Positions 1 through 12,386 of a DNA stretch of 64,000 nucleotides are shown here, piece after piece. The DNA is from Rutidosis leptorrhynchoides. Taxonomy: Eukaryota > Streptophyta > Magnoliopsida > Asterales > Asteraceae. Position 1 is the stretch's first letter, and the number at the start of each line of letters is the position of its first letter. A program made the position numbers and the translations under genes. The notes below the pieces were generated by a model. The model did no database searches. It saw nothing but the letters and a program-made list of their open reading frames with translations, and was not told the DNA's origin. The stretch covers positions 370,441,501 to 370,505,500 of the forward strand of contig NC_092337.1 of NCBI RefSeq assembly GCF_046630445.1, written 5' to 3'.

Positions 1-67
1 GCAGTTCTCGTTACAATATGCGGATGAGTAGATGATAGGATTTCAATGAATATAATAACTTTTCATA

Positions 68-154
68 AAGTCAAAGATTAATGAAGTTGCTGGTAAGTTT
101 ACTGCTAATGTAGTGAGATATAAACAGTTTTCCGGTATCGCTGACGAAAGGTAA
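68..154 (+). other. Antisense coding-like segment in A, matching 63136-63243 of D
   Basis: Read opposite to element A, this 28-codon frame begins KSKINEVAGKFTANVVRY and ends at TAA (152-154). The reverse strand of D at 63136-63243 gives the similar KSKVNEVVDKFTANVARY in an open frame. Codon-aligned protein similarity on the strand opposite to both elements suggests a captured or antisense gene remnant. I do not recognise the protein. Confidence 0.4.
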
Positions 155-1284
155 ACGTATATATCAGGGTTATATTAAGCTAAACCGAGTGAAAAGTCAA
201 AGTTGACTTACTGGAGCTGTGACAAAATTGGCTAATTTGAAAGGAATTACCAAGTTATTTTGGGTAAAAATAACACTAAGGAATTAGCACAACTACGTGT
301 TAAACGTTTACTCAGGTTCCGAGTGCTTTCAGGTGCATAACAATAGCATCAATCTTTTCTTCCGTAGATGAAGTGCGGTTGGTTCATTCTCTCAATTGAG
401 GTATTTTCAAGAATCATGAAAGGTTTGTACTCAGATTGTAATCGTCGAGATACATTTGAGGTTTAAGATGAACTCAAGTGGCAAACTTGAAGAATTGTTT
501 AGTTTCATATATTATAATCAATATTTTAATTCTTTTTAACTTGTCCAATGTTATTAGTCCATAATCGATAGTCCACAGTTGACAGTCCAATAATTTATAT
601 ATAGTTTAATATATAATATTCGAATTGATTAATACGTATCGTGACCGTGTACATGTCTCAGACTTGATCACAACTCAAACTATATATATTATTGTAGAAT
701 CAACCTCAACCCTGTATAGAGAACTCGATCATTACTGCATATAGAGTGTCTATGGTTATTCCAAATAATATATATAGATGCGTCGATATGATATGTCAAA
801 ACCTTGTATACATGTCCCGATATTTAAAGTGCGTAAAAATAAATAACAGAAATTTAAATGACGATAAATAAAGTGCGTAAAGTAAATAACAGAAATTAAA
901 TGACGATAAATAAAATTGCGAGAATATAAATTGCGATAAATAAACTGCGATAAATAAATTGCGATAATTAAATGGTAATACGAAATTAACAGTTAGCTAG
1001 GAACAGTTAGCTAGGATTTTGTTAGCGTGGATTCTTAATAGAATTTCATATTGTTAATTAATCTGTTTCTAATCAATTTTTATTGTGTCCATTATTTCTT
1101 CATTATGCCACTTGTTGGATTCTGATAGGTCAAAATCCAAATATGTAATTGAATTTGAATGAAAATAGTTATTCTTTGGTGAACGGATACGTATATCGGT
1201 GGTTGTAAATAGGATAGTAAATGATCATTGAATCAAATTCGAAGAATGTACAGTGTAACTTATTAATGTGAAATCTAAATATTC

Positions 1285-1307
1285 CTCGGGTATTACCTAC
1301 CCGTTAA
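1285..1307 (-). other. PPT/LTR-junction-like motif in A interior
   Basis: On the minus strand this reads AACGGGTAGGTAATACCCGA. The same motif lies at 62535-62554 in D and 7638-7657 in B, each time downstream of the leader ORF. Its first half equals the AACGGGTAGGTA found just before the 3' LTR of B at 12332. It could act as an internal polypurine tract or be a remnant of an older LTR junction. Confidence 0.55.
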
Positions 1308-1543
1308 AATATTTTCATCATTAACAGTTTGTACAAAAGAATTTTTAATTACAATCTTTATGAAAACATATATACATATATATTTTCTTCAGATGTAATC
1401 ATGGATTTAATGAGTCAATATGATATTAAACTCATTTGATTTACTGTTAGAACAAGAATATATAATATCAAAAACATTAGAGATTACATAATCGCCATGT
1501 CGAACGAAGATAAATGGTGTATAACGATTCGTAGAATGATGAT

Positions 1544-2052
1544 TATACTCGAGGTACAGAATGAGATGTTGAGGCATGGATTGTTGCAACTTGGGTTGTT
1601 GGTGGTCCTGGTGCCATTGGTGCTGAGGCTGGTGATGTTACTGGTGTTGGTGATACTGCTGGTGCTTGCAAATTGTATACCGTGCTTTCTAAAGTTAATA
1701 CTCGAACTCGGAGTTCTCTAAATTCTTCTACTAACCCCGGTTGGTTATCAGTGTGAGGTAGAGGTCGGATATCTTCTCTAGTTCCGTTAATGGTAGTCTC
1801 AATACGAAAAATTCTTGCAAAAAGGGTATAAACGGTGTTGCGAACAGGTTCACCGGTGAGCGGGTCGAGTACTCCAAGGTTAGGTGGTAGATTCGGTTCA
1901 TGATATGGAGTACCTTCTTCCTTTCTTCATAGGGTGAGTATGTCGCGAACCCACCCCCATTTTATCCAGTAATCACGGTAGTTGATTGGTTGGTGTGCTC
2001 CTGTTACGCTATCTTCGGAGTCAGAGGAACGTGGTCGATTCGTAGAGGCCAT
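1544..2052 (-). pseudogene. Leader ORF of element A, frameshifted
   Basis: The frame starts at the ATG on 2052 and reads MASTNRPRSSDSEDSVTG, then a GWVRDIL segment, then hits TGA near 1930. A second frame carries on with LDPLTGEPVRNTVYTLFARI and an EEFRELRVRVLTLE heptad-like stretch, ending at TAA (1544-1546). The D ORF at 61725 shows the same layout (SSVTG, GWVRNLL, LTGEPIRNTIF, NELRARVVALE), so this is one gene broken by a frameshift. It lies between PBS and the PPT-like motif. The function is unknown. A C-terminal coiled coil is suggested by leucine/valine spacing, and the tail is rich in Pro, Thr and Ala. Confidence 0.6.
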
Positions 2053-2492
2053 CTTACGTGATCACAGAAAAGATTTTTGATATGAAGAGTTTAGTGACAG
2101 CAATTGATAGTTAGATGTATTCTCAATGCATAATATGCATAGATATATATAGTACCAGGATCCCTTAAATTACAGAGAAATTTACGAGAGATATATCAGG
2201 CAAGGTCTACAGGCAAGGTCTACAGTAACAGATACGCTAAGATATGAATTGTCAGATACGTTAAGATATGAATTTTGTCTATACACTATTCATGCAGTCA
2301 ATGCAATAAAACATGTCTAGACTAAGGATAATGAGCAGGTAATTTCCTAAGGATGATAAGCAGATGATTTCCGACAAAAATGATAAGTAAAACTTTTGAC
2401 ATGCAGACACGGTCGAAGTCCAGACTCACTAATGCTTCCTAACGACTATCAGTTAGACACACTAATGCAAGACCTGGTTCGCTAAGACCATC

Positions 2493-2504
2493 GCTCTGAT
2501 ACCA
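2493..2504 (-). other. Primer binding site of element A (tRNA-iMet type)
   Basis: The minus strand reads TGGTATCAGAGC, complementary to the 3' end of initiator tRNA-Met, two bases inside the LTR edge at 2507. It fixes element A as minus strand. Confidence 0.88.
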
Positions 2505-2828
2505 ACTGTAGAGACCCATCCTAATCCATCCGGACGAAGTCCATATCGATTATAAATGATTCACAACAGTTGATTACATCGCGAGGTACTTGACCTCTAT
2601 ATGATACATTTTACAAACATTGCATTCGTTTTTGAAAAGACAATCTTTCATTACATCGAAAGTTGACGGAGTGCATACCATTTTATAATATATCTAACTA
2701 TAATTGACTTAATAATAATCTTGATGAACTCAACGACTCGAATGCAACGTCTTTTGAAATATGTCATGAATGACTCCAAGTAATATCTTTAAAATGAGCA
2801 ATTTCACAGCGGAAGACTTCTTTCATAC

Positions 2829-3339
2829 CTGAGAATAAACATGCTTTAAAGTGTCAACCAAAGAGGTTGGTGAGTTCATTAGTTTATCATAAAGAATCAT
2901 TTCATAATTTTAATAGATCACAAGATTTCATATTTCCAATTCTCATAAACATACGTCCCATGCATAGATACAAAAATCATTCATATGGTGAACACCTGGT
3001 AACCGACATTCACAATATGTATATAAGAATATCCCCATCATTCCGGGATCCTCCTTCGGACATGATATAAATTTCGAAGTACTAAAGCATCCGGTACTTT
3101 GAATGGGGCTTGTTGGGCCCGATAGATCTATCTTTAGGATTCGCGTCAATTAGTAGATCGATTTACTAATTCTTAGGTTACCAAGCAAAAGGAGCATATT
3201 CGGCTTCGATCATTCACCCATATAATGTAGTTTCAATTACTTGTGTTTATTTCATAAAACAGTTGTAAAAGCGCATGTATTCTCAGTCCCAAAAATATAT
3301 ATTGCAAAAGCACTTAAAAAGGGAGTAAATGAAACTCAC
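2829..3339 (-). other. Candidate LTR intron (A)
   Basis: The minus-strand donor GTGAGTTTCATTT ends at 3339 and the acceptor TTTATTCTCAG/GT at 2829, giving 511 bp. The same pair with conserved flanks is found in the LTRs of B, D, F and the solo LTR. The flank after the acceptor contains CTTCCGCTGT in most copies. Splicing is inferred, not shown. Confidence 0.5.
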
Positions 3340-4094
3340 AATACTGTATTTTGTAGTAAAAATACATATGACGACATTAACAATGCAGGGTTGGCCTCGG
3401 ATTAACGAACCTATATCATTCATATATGTATTAAAACATATTCTTGTAACCGAATAACTTTATTTATTATTATTAGTGATATAATTGTTATTTTTAATAA
3501 TTTATATGTCTCATTATTTATTTTTATATCTTTATTTTATATATAGTAATATTAATATAGTTAAGTTAAGTATAATAAATATACCTTTTATATAAAGATC
3601 ATTTGTTTATGAAATTATTAATTTTGATAATACTACGGTTAGGAAAATAATGATATTATATAATTATATTGATAAAAGTGATAATAATAATAATAATGTT
3701 AATAGAATTAATGATATTAATAATGATAATAATACTAAATTGTATTTATGATAACAATAGTTATAATAATTTTAACAATTCCTTTAAATCATAAATTAAT
3801 AAATTTTAATTTTTCCCATTTTCTTACTAATCTTTATATCCAAGATTTCTATATTTATAATCATAATAATAAATTTATTAAAAGCTTTATATTCCTAATC
3901 ATCATAATCTTCGTGTCAACTTCCTACACTACTACCTATAGTTTTGTAATACATTAATTTGTACTAAAATCATAATTTTTACAAGTATTCGTATACCTAT
4001 AACTAATTTCTATAATTTCTATCTTATCATCTTTTAATATGTGTTTATGTTAAAAAAATATGTTTAGTATCATAATGATAATAATAATACTAGC

Positions 4095-4181
<87 letters not shown>

Positions 4182-4187
4182 TATAAT

Positions 4188-4263
<76 letters not shown>
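4095..4263. repeat. (ATA)n microsatellite
   Basis: About 169 bp of nearly pure trinucleotide repeat with a small TTATAATTATAA interruption near 4180, inside the A LTR. AT-rich, looser ATA/ATT repeats continue on both sides (3640-4620). Confidence 0.95.
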
Positions 4264-4265
<2 letters not shown>

Positions 4266-4639
4266 TTGATACTAATACTAATATTAATGAAAATAAAAAT
4301 ATTTTTATTATTTAATGATATTTCATAATATTAACTAAAATGATAATAATAACAATAATCTTATTAATCACATTAATACAATTTATAGTAATATTCATAA
4401 TAATACTAATAACAAAGATATTAATAATGATATTAACTCTATCAATAATAATTTGAGTTTATAATAATAATTATAACAATAGTCATAACAACAATAATAA
4501 TTATAATACTAACATTAATAACAATAACAATAATAACCATAACAATAATAATCATATTAATAATAATAATAATAATAATAATTATAATATTAATAATGAT
4601 AATAAAAATAATAAAATGAAGTGTATACCCTTTAAAAAT

Positions 4640-4735
4640 CCATCCTAAAAAGAATTGTCCCATGCGAGACTCGAACCCATGACCTCTCGAACACCCGACA
4701 ACACTCACGATCACCCATCTGTCTAGCCTTTTCTA
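4640..4735 (-). mobile_element. tRNA-like SINE fragment or Pol III-like box pair
   Basis: The minus strand has a B-box-like GGTTCGAGTCT, one mismatch from the plant consensus, preceded by an A-box-like TAGACAGATGGG about 45-50 bases upstream. The context (GGTCATGGGTTCGAGTCTCG) is typical of tRNA-derived SINEs. No cloverleaf or 3' tail is clear. The segment is absent from the LTRs of B and D, which fits an insertion into A. Confidence 0.4.
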
Positions 4736-6049
4736 TTTTAGACTCATTCCTAGATTATTTAATCCGTATTCCATCAGCTTCAATTCCTTCACCTTCTTCA
4801 TCATATACAAGTCGACCAGAGTTAATACCATAATCAACAACTAGTTAACCCTCGATTTTAGGTTTCTTAATTTAAACAGAAACATTTACGAGTGATTAAA
4901 ACAAAACAGACCAAAATAAAAACTAAAAAAAATTACCTGAAACTGTCGCTATAAGAAGTCGATGAACTCAAAATCAATTAACAAATTCTAGTTCGATTCA
5001 GATAATGTTTATAACACGAATTAGTTTGCTATACGTATATAGAAACTAATGGGATCATTAATTGGACCTGGAACACAAACAAAATTCCGAATTTTGATGA
5101 AGAACAAACAGTTGACTTTTTAGAAACAATCTTTGACTCCAAAATTCGAAGTCGATAAAACGAATTGGGATTTGATATTTTGCAGAACGATTACTTAGAG
5201 GATTCCTAAAAAGACTGTATTTTTACTTTTTGAAATTATCATCGAATTCGAAGTTTTAGAAAAAAAATGAGAAACAGAGGTATCGACATCAGGTTTATTC
5301 TATAAATCATTTTATTTTCTGTTTCCTTCTTCTTGAATTATATTAAGTATTATATAGGACATAATTGAGATATTAAAGCAGTACCAGATTCGTTTATAAT
5401 TGTTTTGTAGCAAGGGATCATCGACAGGTCCCATTTCAAGGATAGAAAATACAAAAATATTACAACGTTGCTTTCCAACTGTTACAAATTTGTACAATTT
5501 AAGTTTGATTCAGGAAATTAACAAAAGCTGAGAGGGATAGATAACAGAGTTTTGACCTTTAATATGTACTAATTTATATTATTTATTAATATTATTACTT
5601 TTAAAGAAAAAAAACTAATAATAATTTCAATAATTTTAATATTATCAATTATAATAAATAACAATAATAATGTTAATAATAATTATTAATAATAATAATG
5701 TTATTAGTGGTATAGATAATAATAATAATAAAAATAATAAATGATAAAAAAAATAATACACATAACAATAATACTAGAAGTAACATCATAATAATAATAA
5801 GACTAATGTTTAAAGTAGTGATAAATGACAATTTTTAGTAATAATAATCCTGATAGTAATTATAAATTTTACTACTATATAGAATGTAATACTGATATCG
5901 ATATAGATAACAATAATTTTAGTAATACTATATCAATCTATTTATATCAAATTCATATCATTAAATTATATTTAAATAATATTAATAATACTAATACTGA
6001 TATCATTATTGGAATAACAATATTTATATAACAACTATATTCATACTTG

Positions 6050-6580
<531 letters not shown>

Positions 6581-6837
6581 ATTATTAACAACAATTGTTC
6601 GTGAATCGTCGGGATTAGTCAAAGGTCAAATGAATTCATGTAAACAGTTTCAAAATTTTGTAACTCAACATTACAGACTTTCCTTATCGTGTCGGAAACA
6701 TATAAAGATAAAGTTTAAATTTGGTCGAAAATTCTCGGGTCATCACATGCTTGTACTTTTATGTTCTATGTAAAAATTGCTTGTATTGTTTGTTATTACA
6801 AATCTAATCCTTGTCTATTTTACAGTATAAAAACAAA

Positions 6838-7461
6838 ATGGACATTAAGGGTAGACAACCGAATATTTTAGAAGACCTACCAAAGGATATGATTGAGGAA
6901 ATCTTGTCTAGAGTCGGTCAGAATTCATCAGCACATTTAGTTATGGCGAAATTAACTTGTCAAACATTTGAAAGACTTTCCAGAAATGCCTTAGTTTATA
7001 AAAGGCTTTCCTTTGATAGGTGGGGTATATCACATTGGGGAGACATTAAGTTACGCCATGTTTTCTTTAAAGCGTTAAATGCGGGGAACCCAAATGCAAT
7101 TTTACGCTACGGGTTAAGAACCTATTTTGACTCAACATATCCCAACATAGGATTTCGTGAATTAGAAAGAGCTTCTACAATGCTACATAAAGAAGCATGT
7201 TATGCTTACGGGTTAGTGATGTTTGCTTCTTATCAAAGTGAGAAAAAGAACATCGGATTGCAGCTTTTAAATAAAACTTTCCCACAAGAGACGGATTCAG
7301 TAGTTGTGGTGAGAAACAAGGTTTTTAGATTATTACGGGGCTGTTGGACATTACAAAACCCTCGTCCTTTTGACGATATTACAACATGCTGCCTAGCCAA
7401 TGGTGATAACGGTTACTTTCCACAAGACCAAGGATGGGAAGTCGTCTTAGTAAAACCATAA
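6838..7461 (+). CDS. F-box-like protein captured in the element B leader
   Basis: An uninterrupted 207-codon frame. Residues about 15-60 (ILEDLPKDMIEEILSRVG, then AKLTCQTFERLSRN and VYKRLSF) look like an F-box, the Skp1-binding domain of SCF ubiquitin ligases. The C-terminal half (ELERASTMLHKEACYAYGLV, then IGLQLLNK) resembles the Sel1-like part of plant F-box proteins related to Arabidopsis At1g67623/At2g35280. I chose the ATG at 6838 because it follows TTTTACAG at about 6816-6823, an acceptor-like site, and is followed by typical F-box N-terminal sequence; an in-frame ATG at 6811 also exists. The frame sits where A and D carry a different leader ORF, ahead of a heavily broken gag-pol. Whether it is a captured host gene, a domesticated element gene or a host exon overrun by the element is open. 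Confidence 0.6.
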   Translation: MDIKGRQPNILEDLPKDMIEEILSRVGQNSSAHLVMAKLTCQTFERLSRNALVYKRLSFDRWGISHWGDIKLRHVFFKALNAGNPNAILRYGLRTYFDSTYPNIGFRELERASTMLHKEACYAYGLVMFASYQSEKKNIGLQLLNKTFPQETDSVVVVRNKVFRLLRGCWTLQNPRPFDDITTCCLANGDNGYFPQDQGWEVVLVKP

Positions 7462-7637
7462 TGCATGACTTGTTTCTGGACTTATGAATTACGTGTCTTT
7501 ATTTCCTTTGCTGAACAACTTGCGTATTAACGAAGTTGTAAGTTTGAAGAATATTTGTATGTGATATATTATTATAATCAGTTTTTCATATGGAATTGTA
7601 GTAGTTGAATTGTATATTAGCTACTAAGTATGAACTT

Positions 7638-7657
7638 AACAGGTAGGTAGTACCCGA
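7638..7657 (+). other. PPT/LTR-junction-like motif in B interior
   Basis: AACAGGTAGGTAGTACCCGA lies between the F-box ORF and gag. It is a near copy of the motifs at 1285-1307 and 62535-62554 and of the true PPT at 12331-12344. The rest of 7462-7788 is noncoding leader. Confidence 0.55.
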
Positions 7658-7788
7658 ATTTAAACTTATAAAATGCTAATATGAAGAAAAAGCTTTTATA
7701 AATGAGTTCATATTATGCTATGAGATACTATTGACTACTCTTAATATTCTGTATGATTAACTTGTTTCATTTGACTATTTTGAAGGAA

Positions 7789-10700
7789 ATGGCACCGACT
7801 GCTCGACACACCTTGAATATGAGCGAAGAGGAATTTCGTGCCTTTCTTGCTTCAAACATAGCCGCAGTACAGGCTGCGCTACATACCAACAATAACTCTG
7901 AATCTAGCAATACAGCTTACGGCGCAAGAAATCATGTAGGATGCTCCTACAAGGAGTTCACTGCCTGCAAACCTTCAGAATTTGATGAGACCGAAGGACC
8001 AATCAGATTGAAACGGTGGGCCGAGAAAGTTGAATCGGTGTTTGCCATAAGTAAGTGTGCTGAAGGAGACAAAGTGAAGTACGCTACGCATACCTTCATA
8101 GGTATTACGTTAACATGGTGGAATACCTATCTTGAGCAAGTGGGATAAGATGCTGCTTATGCGCTACCGTGGTCAGCATTCAAGCACTTGATGAACGAGA
8201 AGTACCGTCCCAGAACCGAGGTCAATAAGCTCAAGTCAGAACTTAGAGGGCTACGAACACAGGGATTCGATATTACTTCGTACGAAAGACGATTTACAGA
8301 ATTGTGCCTATTGTGTCCGAGAGTGTTTGAAGATGAGGAAGAGAAGATCGACGCGTTTGTGAAAGGGTTACCGGAGAGAATCCAAGAAGATATAAGTTCA
8401 CACGAGCCTGCCTCCATACAAAAGGCATGTAGAATGGCTCACAAACTAGTGAACCAGATTGAGGGAAGAATTAAAGAACAGGCGGCCTAGTAAAAAAAAA
8501 GTGGGAGGAAAACGGTGATAAGAGTCACCAAAACAACAACAACTATCCCAACAATCGCAACATCAATCGCAACTACAACAAATGGCACAACAACAACAAC
8601 AACAACTACAACAATCATCCTAACAACAATAACAACCGCAACAACAACAACAATCAGAAACAGCTATGCCAAAGGTGTGAAAAGTATCACTCGGGGTTCT
8701 GCACCAAATTTTGCAACAAGTGTAAAAGAAATGGTCATTACGCGGTGAAGTGTGAGGTCTACGGACCAGGGGTTAACAGAACGAAAGGAACAAATGGTGT
8801 CGAAACGAGTAATGGCGGAGCAAGTAGTGTCGGAGCAAGTTATGCCAATGTAGTTTGTTATAAATGTGGAAAACCGGGCCACATTATTAGAAATTTCCCG
8901 AAGCAGGAGAACACGAATGGACAAGGCCGCGGAAGAGTTTTCAATATAAATGCGGCAGAGGCACAGGAAGACCCGGAGCTTGTGACGGGTACGTTTCTTA
9001 TTGGTAATAAATCTGCTTACATTTTATTTGATTCGGGTGCGGATAGAAGCTATATGAGTAGAGATTTTTGTGCTAAATTAAGTTGTCCATTGACGCCGTT
9101 GGATAATAAATTTTTACTCGAATTAGCAAACAGTAAATTAATTTCAGCAGATTATATATGCCGAAATCGAGAAATTAAACTGGGTAGCGAAGTATTTAAG
9201 ATTGATTTGATACCAGTAGAGTTAGGGAGTTTTGATGTAATAGTTGGCATGGACTGGCTGAAGGAGATGAAAGCAGAGATCGTATGTTACAAAAATGTAA
9301 TTCGCGTTGTACGAGAAGAAGGAGAACCCTTAATGGTGTACGGAGAAAAGGGCAACACGAAGCTACATCTTATTAGTAATTTGAAGGCACAAAAACTAAT
9401 AAGAAAAGGTTGCTATGCTGTTCTAGCACATGTCGAGAAAGTACAAACTGAAGAAAAGAGCATCAATGATGTTCCCGTCGCAAAAGAATTTCCCGATGTA
9501 TTTCTGAAAGAATTACCGGGACTACCTCCACATCGATCTGTTGAATTTCAAATAGATCTTGTACCAGGAGCTGCACCAATAGCTCGTGCTCCTTACAGAC
9601 TCGCACCCAGCGAGATGAAAGAACTGCAAAGCCAACTGCAAGAACTATTAGAACGTGGTTTCATTCGACCAAGCACATCACCATGGGGAGCTCCTGTTTT
9701 GTTTGTCAAGAAGAAGGATGGTACATTTAGGTTGTATATTGACTACAGAGAGTTGAATAAACTTACCATCAAAAACCGTTATCCACTGCCGAGAATTGAC
9801 GACTTATTTGATCAACTACAAGGCTCGTCGGTTTATTCAAAAATTGATTTACGTTCTGGATATCATCAAATGCGAGTAAAGGAGGATGATATTCCAAAAA
9901 CTGCTTTTAGGACGCGTTATGGTCATTACGAGTTTATGGTTATGCTGTTTGGATTGACTAACGCACCAGCTGTGTTCATGGACCTTATGAACCGAGTGTG
10001 TGGGCCATATCTTGATAAGTTTGTCATTGTTTTCATCGATGACATACTTATTTACTCAAATAATGATCAAGAGCACGAAGAGCATTTGAGAAAAGTGCTA
10101 GAAGTATTGAGGAAAGAAAAATTGTACGCTAAGTTTTCAAAGTGTGCATTTTGGTTGGAAGAAGTTCAATTCCTCGGTCACATAGTGAACAAAGAAGGTA
10201 TCCAGGTGGACCCGGTAAAGATCGAAACCGTTAAAAAGTGGGAAACCCCAAAAACTCTGAAGCATATACGTCAATTTTTAGGATTGGCTGGTTACTACAG
10301 AAGATTCATCCAAGATTTCTCCAAAATAGCAAAACCCTTGACTGCATTAACGCATAAAGGGAAGAAATTTGAATGGAAGGATGAACAAGAGAAGGCATTT
10401 CAGTTATTGAAGAAAAAGTTAACTACGGCATCTATATTGTCATTGCCTGAAGGGAATGATAATTTTGTGATTTATTGTGACGCATCAAAGCAAGGTCTCG
10501 GTTATGTATTAATGCAACAAACGAAGGTGATTGCTTATGCGTATAGACAATTGAAGATTCACGAGCAAAATTATACAACTCACGATTTGGAATTGGGTGC
10601 TGTTGTTTTTGCATTAAAGACTTGGAGGCATTATTTATATGGAGTCAAAAGTATTATATATACCGACCACAAAAGTCTCCAACATATATTTAATCAGAAG

Positions 10701-12386
10701 CAACTGAATATGAGACAACGCATGTGGATTGAACTGTTGAATGATTATGATTTTGAGATTCGATACCACCCGGGGAAGGCGAATGTGGTAGCCGACGCTT
10801 TGAGTAGAAAGGACAGAGAACCTATACGGGTAAAAGCTATGAATATAATTATTCATACTAACCTTACTACTCAAATAAAGGAAGCGCAACAGGGGGTTGT
10901 AAAAGAAGGAAAGTTGAAGAATGAGATACCCAAAGGATCAGAGAAACATCTTAATATTCAGGAAGATGGAACCTGATATAGGGATGATAGAATTTGGGTA
11001 CCAAGGTTTGGAGATGTGAGAGAAATGGTACTTAAAGAAGCACATAAAACCAGATATTCAATACATCCCGGAGCGGGGAAGATGTATAAAGAACTCAAGA
11101 AACACTTTTGGTGGCCGGGTATGAAAGCCGATATTGCTAAATATGTAGGAGAATGTTTGACGTGTTCTAAGGTCAAAGCTGAACATCAGAAACCATCAGG
11201 TCTACTACAACAACCTGAAATCTCGGAATGGAAATGGGAAAACATTACCATGGATTTCATTACTAAATTGCCCAGGACTGCAAGTGGTTATGATACTATT
11301 TGGGTAATAGTTGATCGTCTCACCAAGTCAGCATACTTCCTGCCAATGAGAGAAGATGACAAAATGGAGAAGTTGGCGCGATTGTATTTGAAGGGGGTTG
11401 TCTCCAGACATGGAATACCCGTCTCTATTATCTCTGATAGGGATGGTAGATTTATTTCAAGGTTCTGGCAGACGTTGCAACAAGCATTGGGGACTCGTCT
11501 AGACATGAGTACTGCATATCATCCAAAAACTGATGGGCAGAGCGAAAGGACAATACAAACGCTTGAAGACATGCTACGAGCATGTGTTATTGATTTCGGA
11601 AACAGTTGGGATCGACACCTACCGTTAGCAGAATTTTCCTACAACAACAGTTATCATTCTAGTATTGAGATGGCACCGTTTGAGGTACTTTATGGTAGAA
11701 AGTGCAGGTCTCCGATTTGTTGAAATGAAGTGGGGGATAGACAGATTACGGGTCCGGAGATAATACAAGAAACTACCGAGAAAATCATCCAAATTTAACA
11801 ACGATTGAAAACTGCCCAGAGTCGACCAAAGAGTTACGCGGACAGTAAAAGAAAAGATATAGAGTTTGAAATTGGAGAAATGGTCATGCTTAAGGTTTCA
11901 CCTTGGAAAGGCGTTGTTCGATTTGGTAAACGGGAGAAACTAAATCCAAGGTACATTGGACCATTCAAGATTATAGATCGTGTCGGACCAGTAGCTTACC
12001 AACTAGAGCTACCTCAACAACTCGCGGCTGTACATAACACTTTCCACGTCTCGAATTTGAAGAAATGTTTTGCTAAAGAAGATCTCACTATTTCGTTGGA
12101 CGAAATCCAAATCAATGAAAAACTTCAATTCATTGAAGAACCCGTCGAAATAATGGATCGTGAGGTTAAGAGACTTAAGCAAAACAAGATACTGATTGTT
12201 AAGGTTGGATGGAATGCTCGTAGAGGACCCAAGTTCACCTGGGAGGGTGAAGATCAGATGAAACCCGCATCTATTTCCAGAAGATTCGTCAACACCTTCA
12301 ACAGCTTAACATTTTGGGACGAAATTTATTTAACGGGTAGGTACTGTAGTGACCCGAACTTTTCCATGTATATATATATTAATTGA
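7789..12386 (+). pseudogene. Decayed gag-pol polyprotein of element B (Tekay chromovirus)
   Basis: Starts at MAPTARHTLN (7789). Gag motif LTWWNTYLEQVG is near 8120. TAA at 8146 and TAG at 8488 interrupt gag, and a poly-A frameshift near 8490 moves the reading into an Asn-rich stretch and a CCHC knuckle (about 8670-8755). Protease LFDSGADRS is near 9027. Reverse transcriptase shows [20 protein letters not shown] near 9745 and the active-site FIDDILIYS near 10033. RNase H begins CDASKQGLG near 10477. Integrase has its zinc region from 11036, then [15 protein letters not shown] and QSERT carrying the D-D-E residues. A C-terminal chromodomain (VKVGWNARRGPKFTWE) is near 12200. Further stops lie at 10974, 11721 and 11796. 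The catalytic motifs survive, but no full protein can be made without readthrough. Confidence 0.92.
12331..12344 (+). other. Polypurine tract region of element B
   Basis: TAACGGGTAGGTAC directly precedes the TG of the 3' LTR at 12345, downstream of GACGAAATTTATT. Element F has the equivalent AAGGAGTAGGTAA before 52663. This is the expected site of plus-strand priming. Confidence 0.7.

Noticed and set aside
4060..4269. Frame encoding mostly isoleucine
   Set aside because: Pure translation of the ATA microsatellite.
4640..4735. Functional tRNA gene
   Set aside because: Only A- and B-box-like words; no acceptor stem or anticodon arm could be placed.
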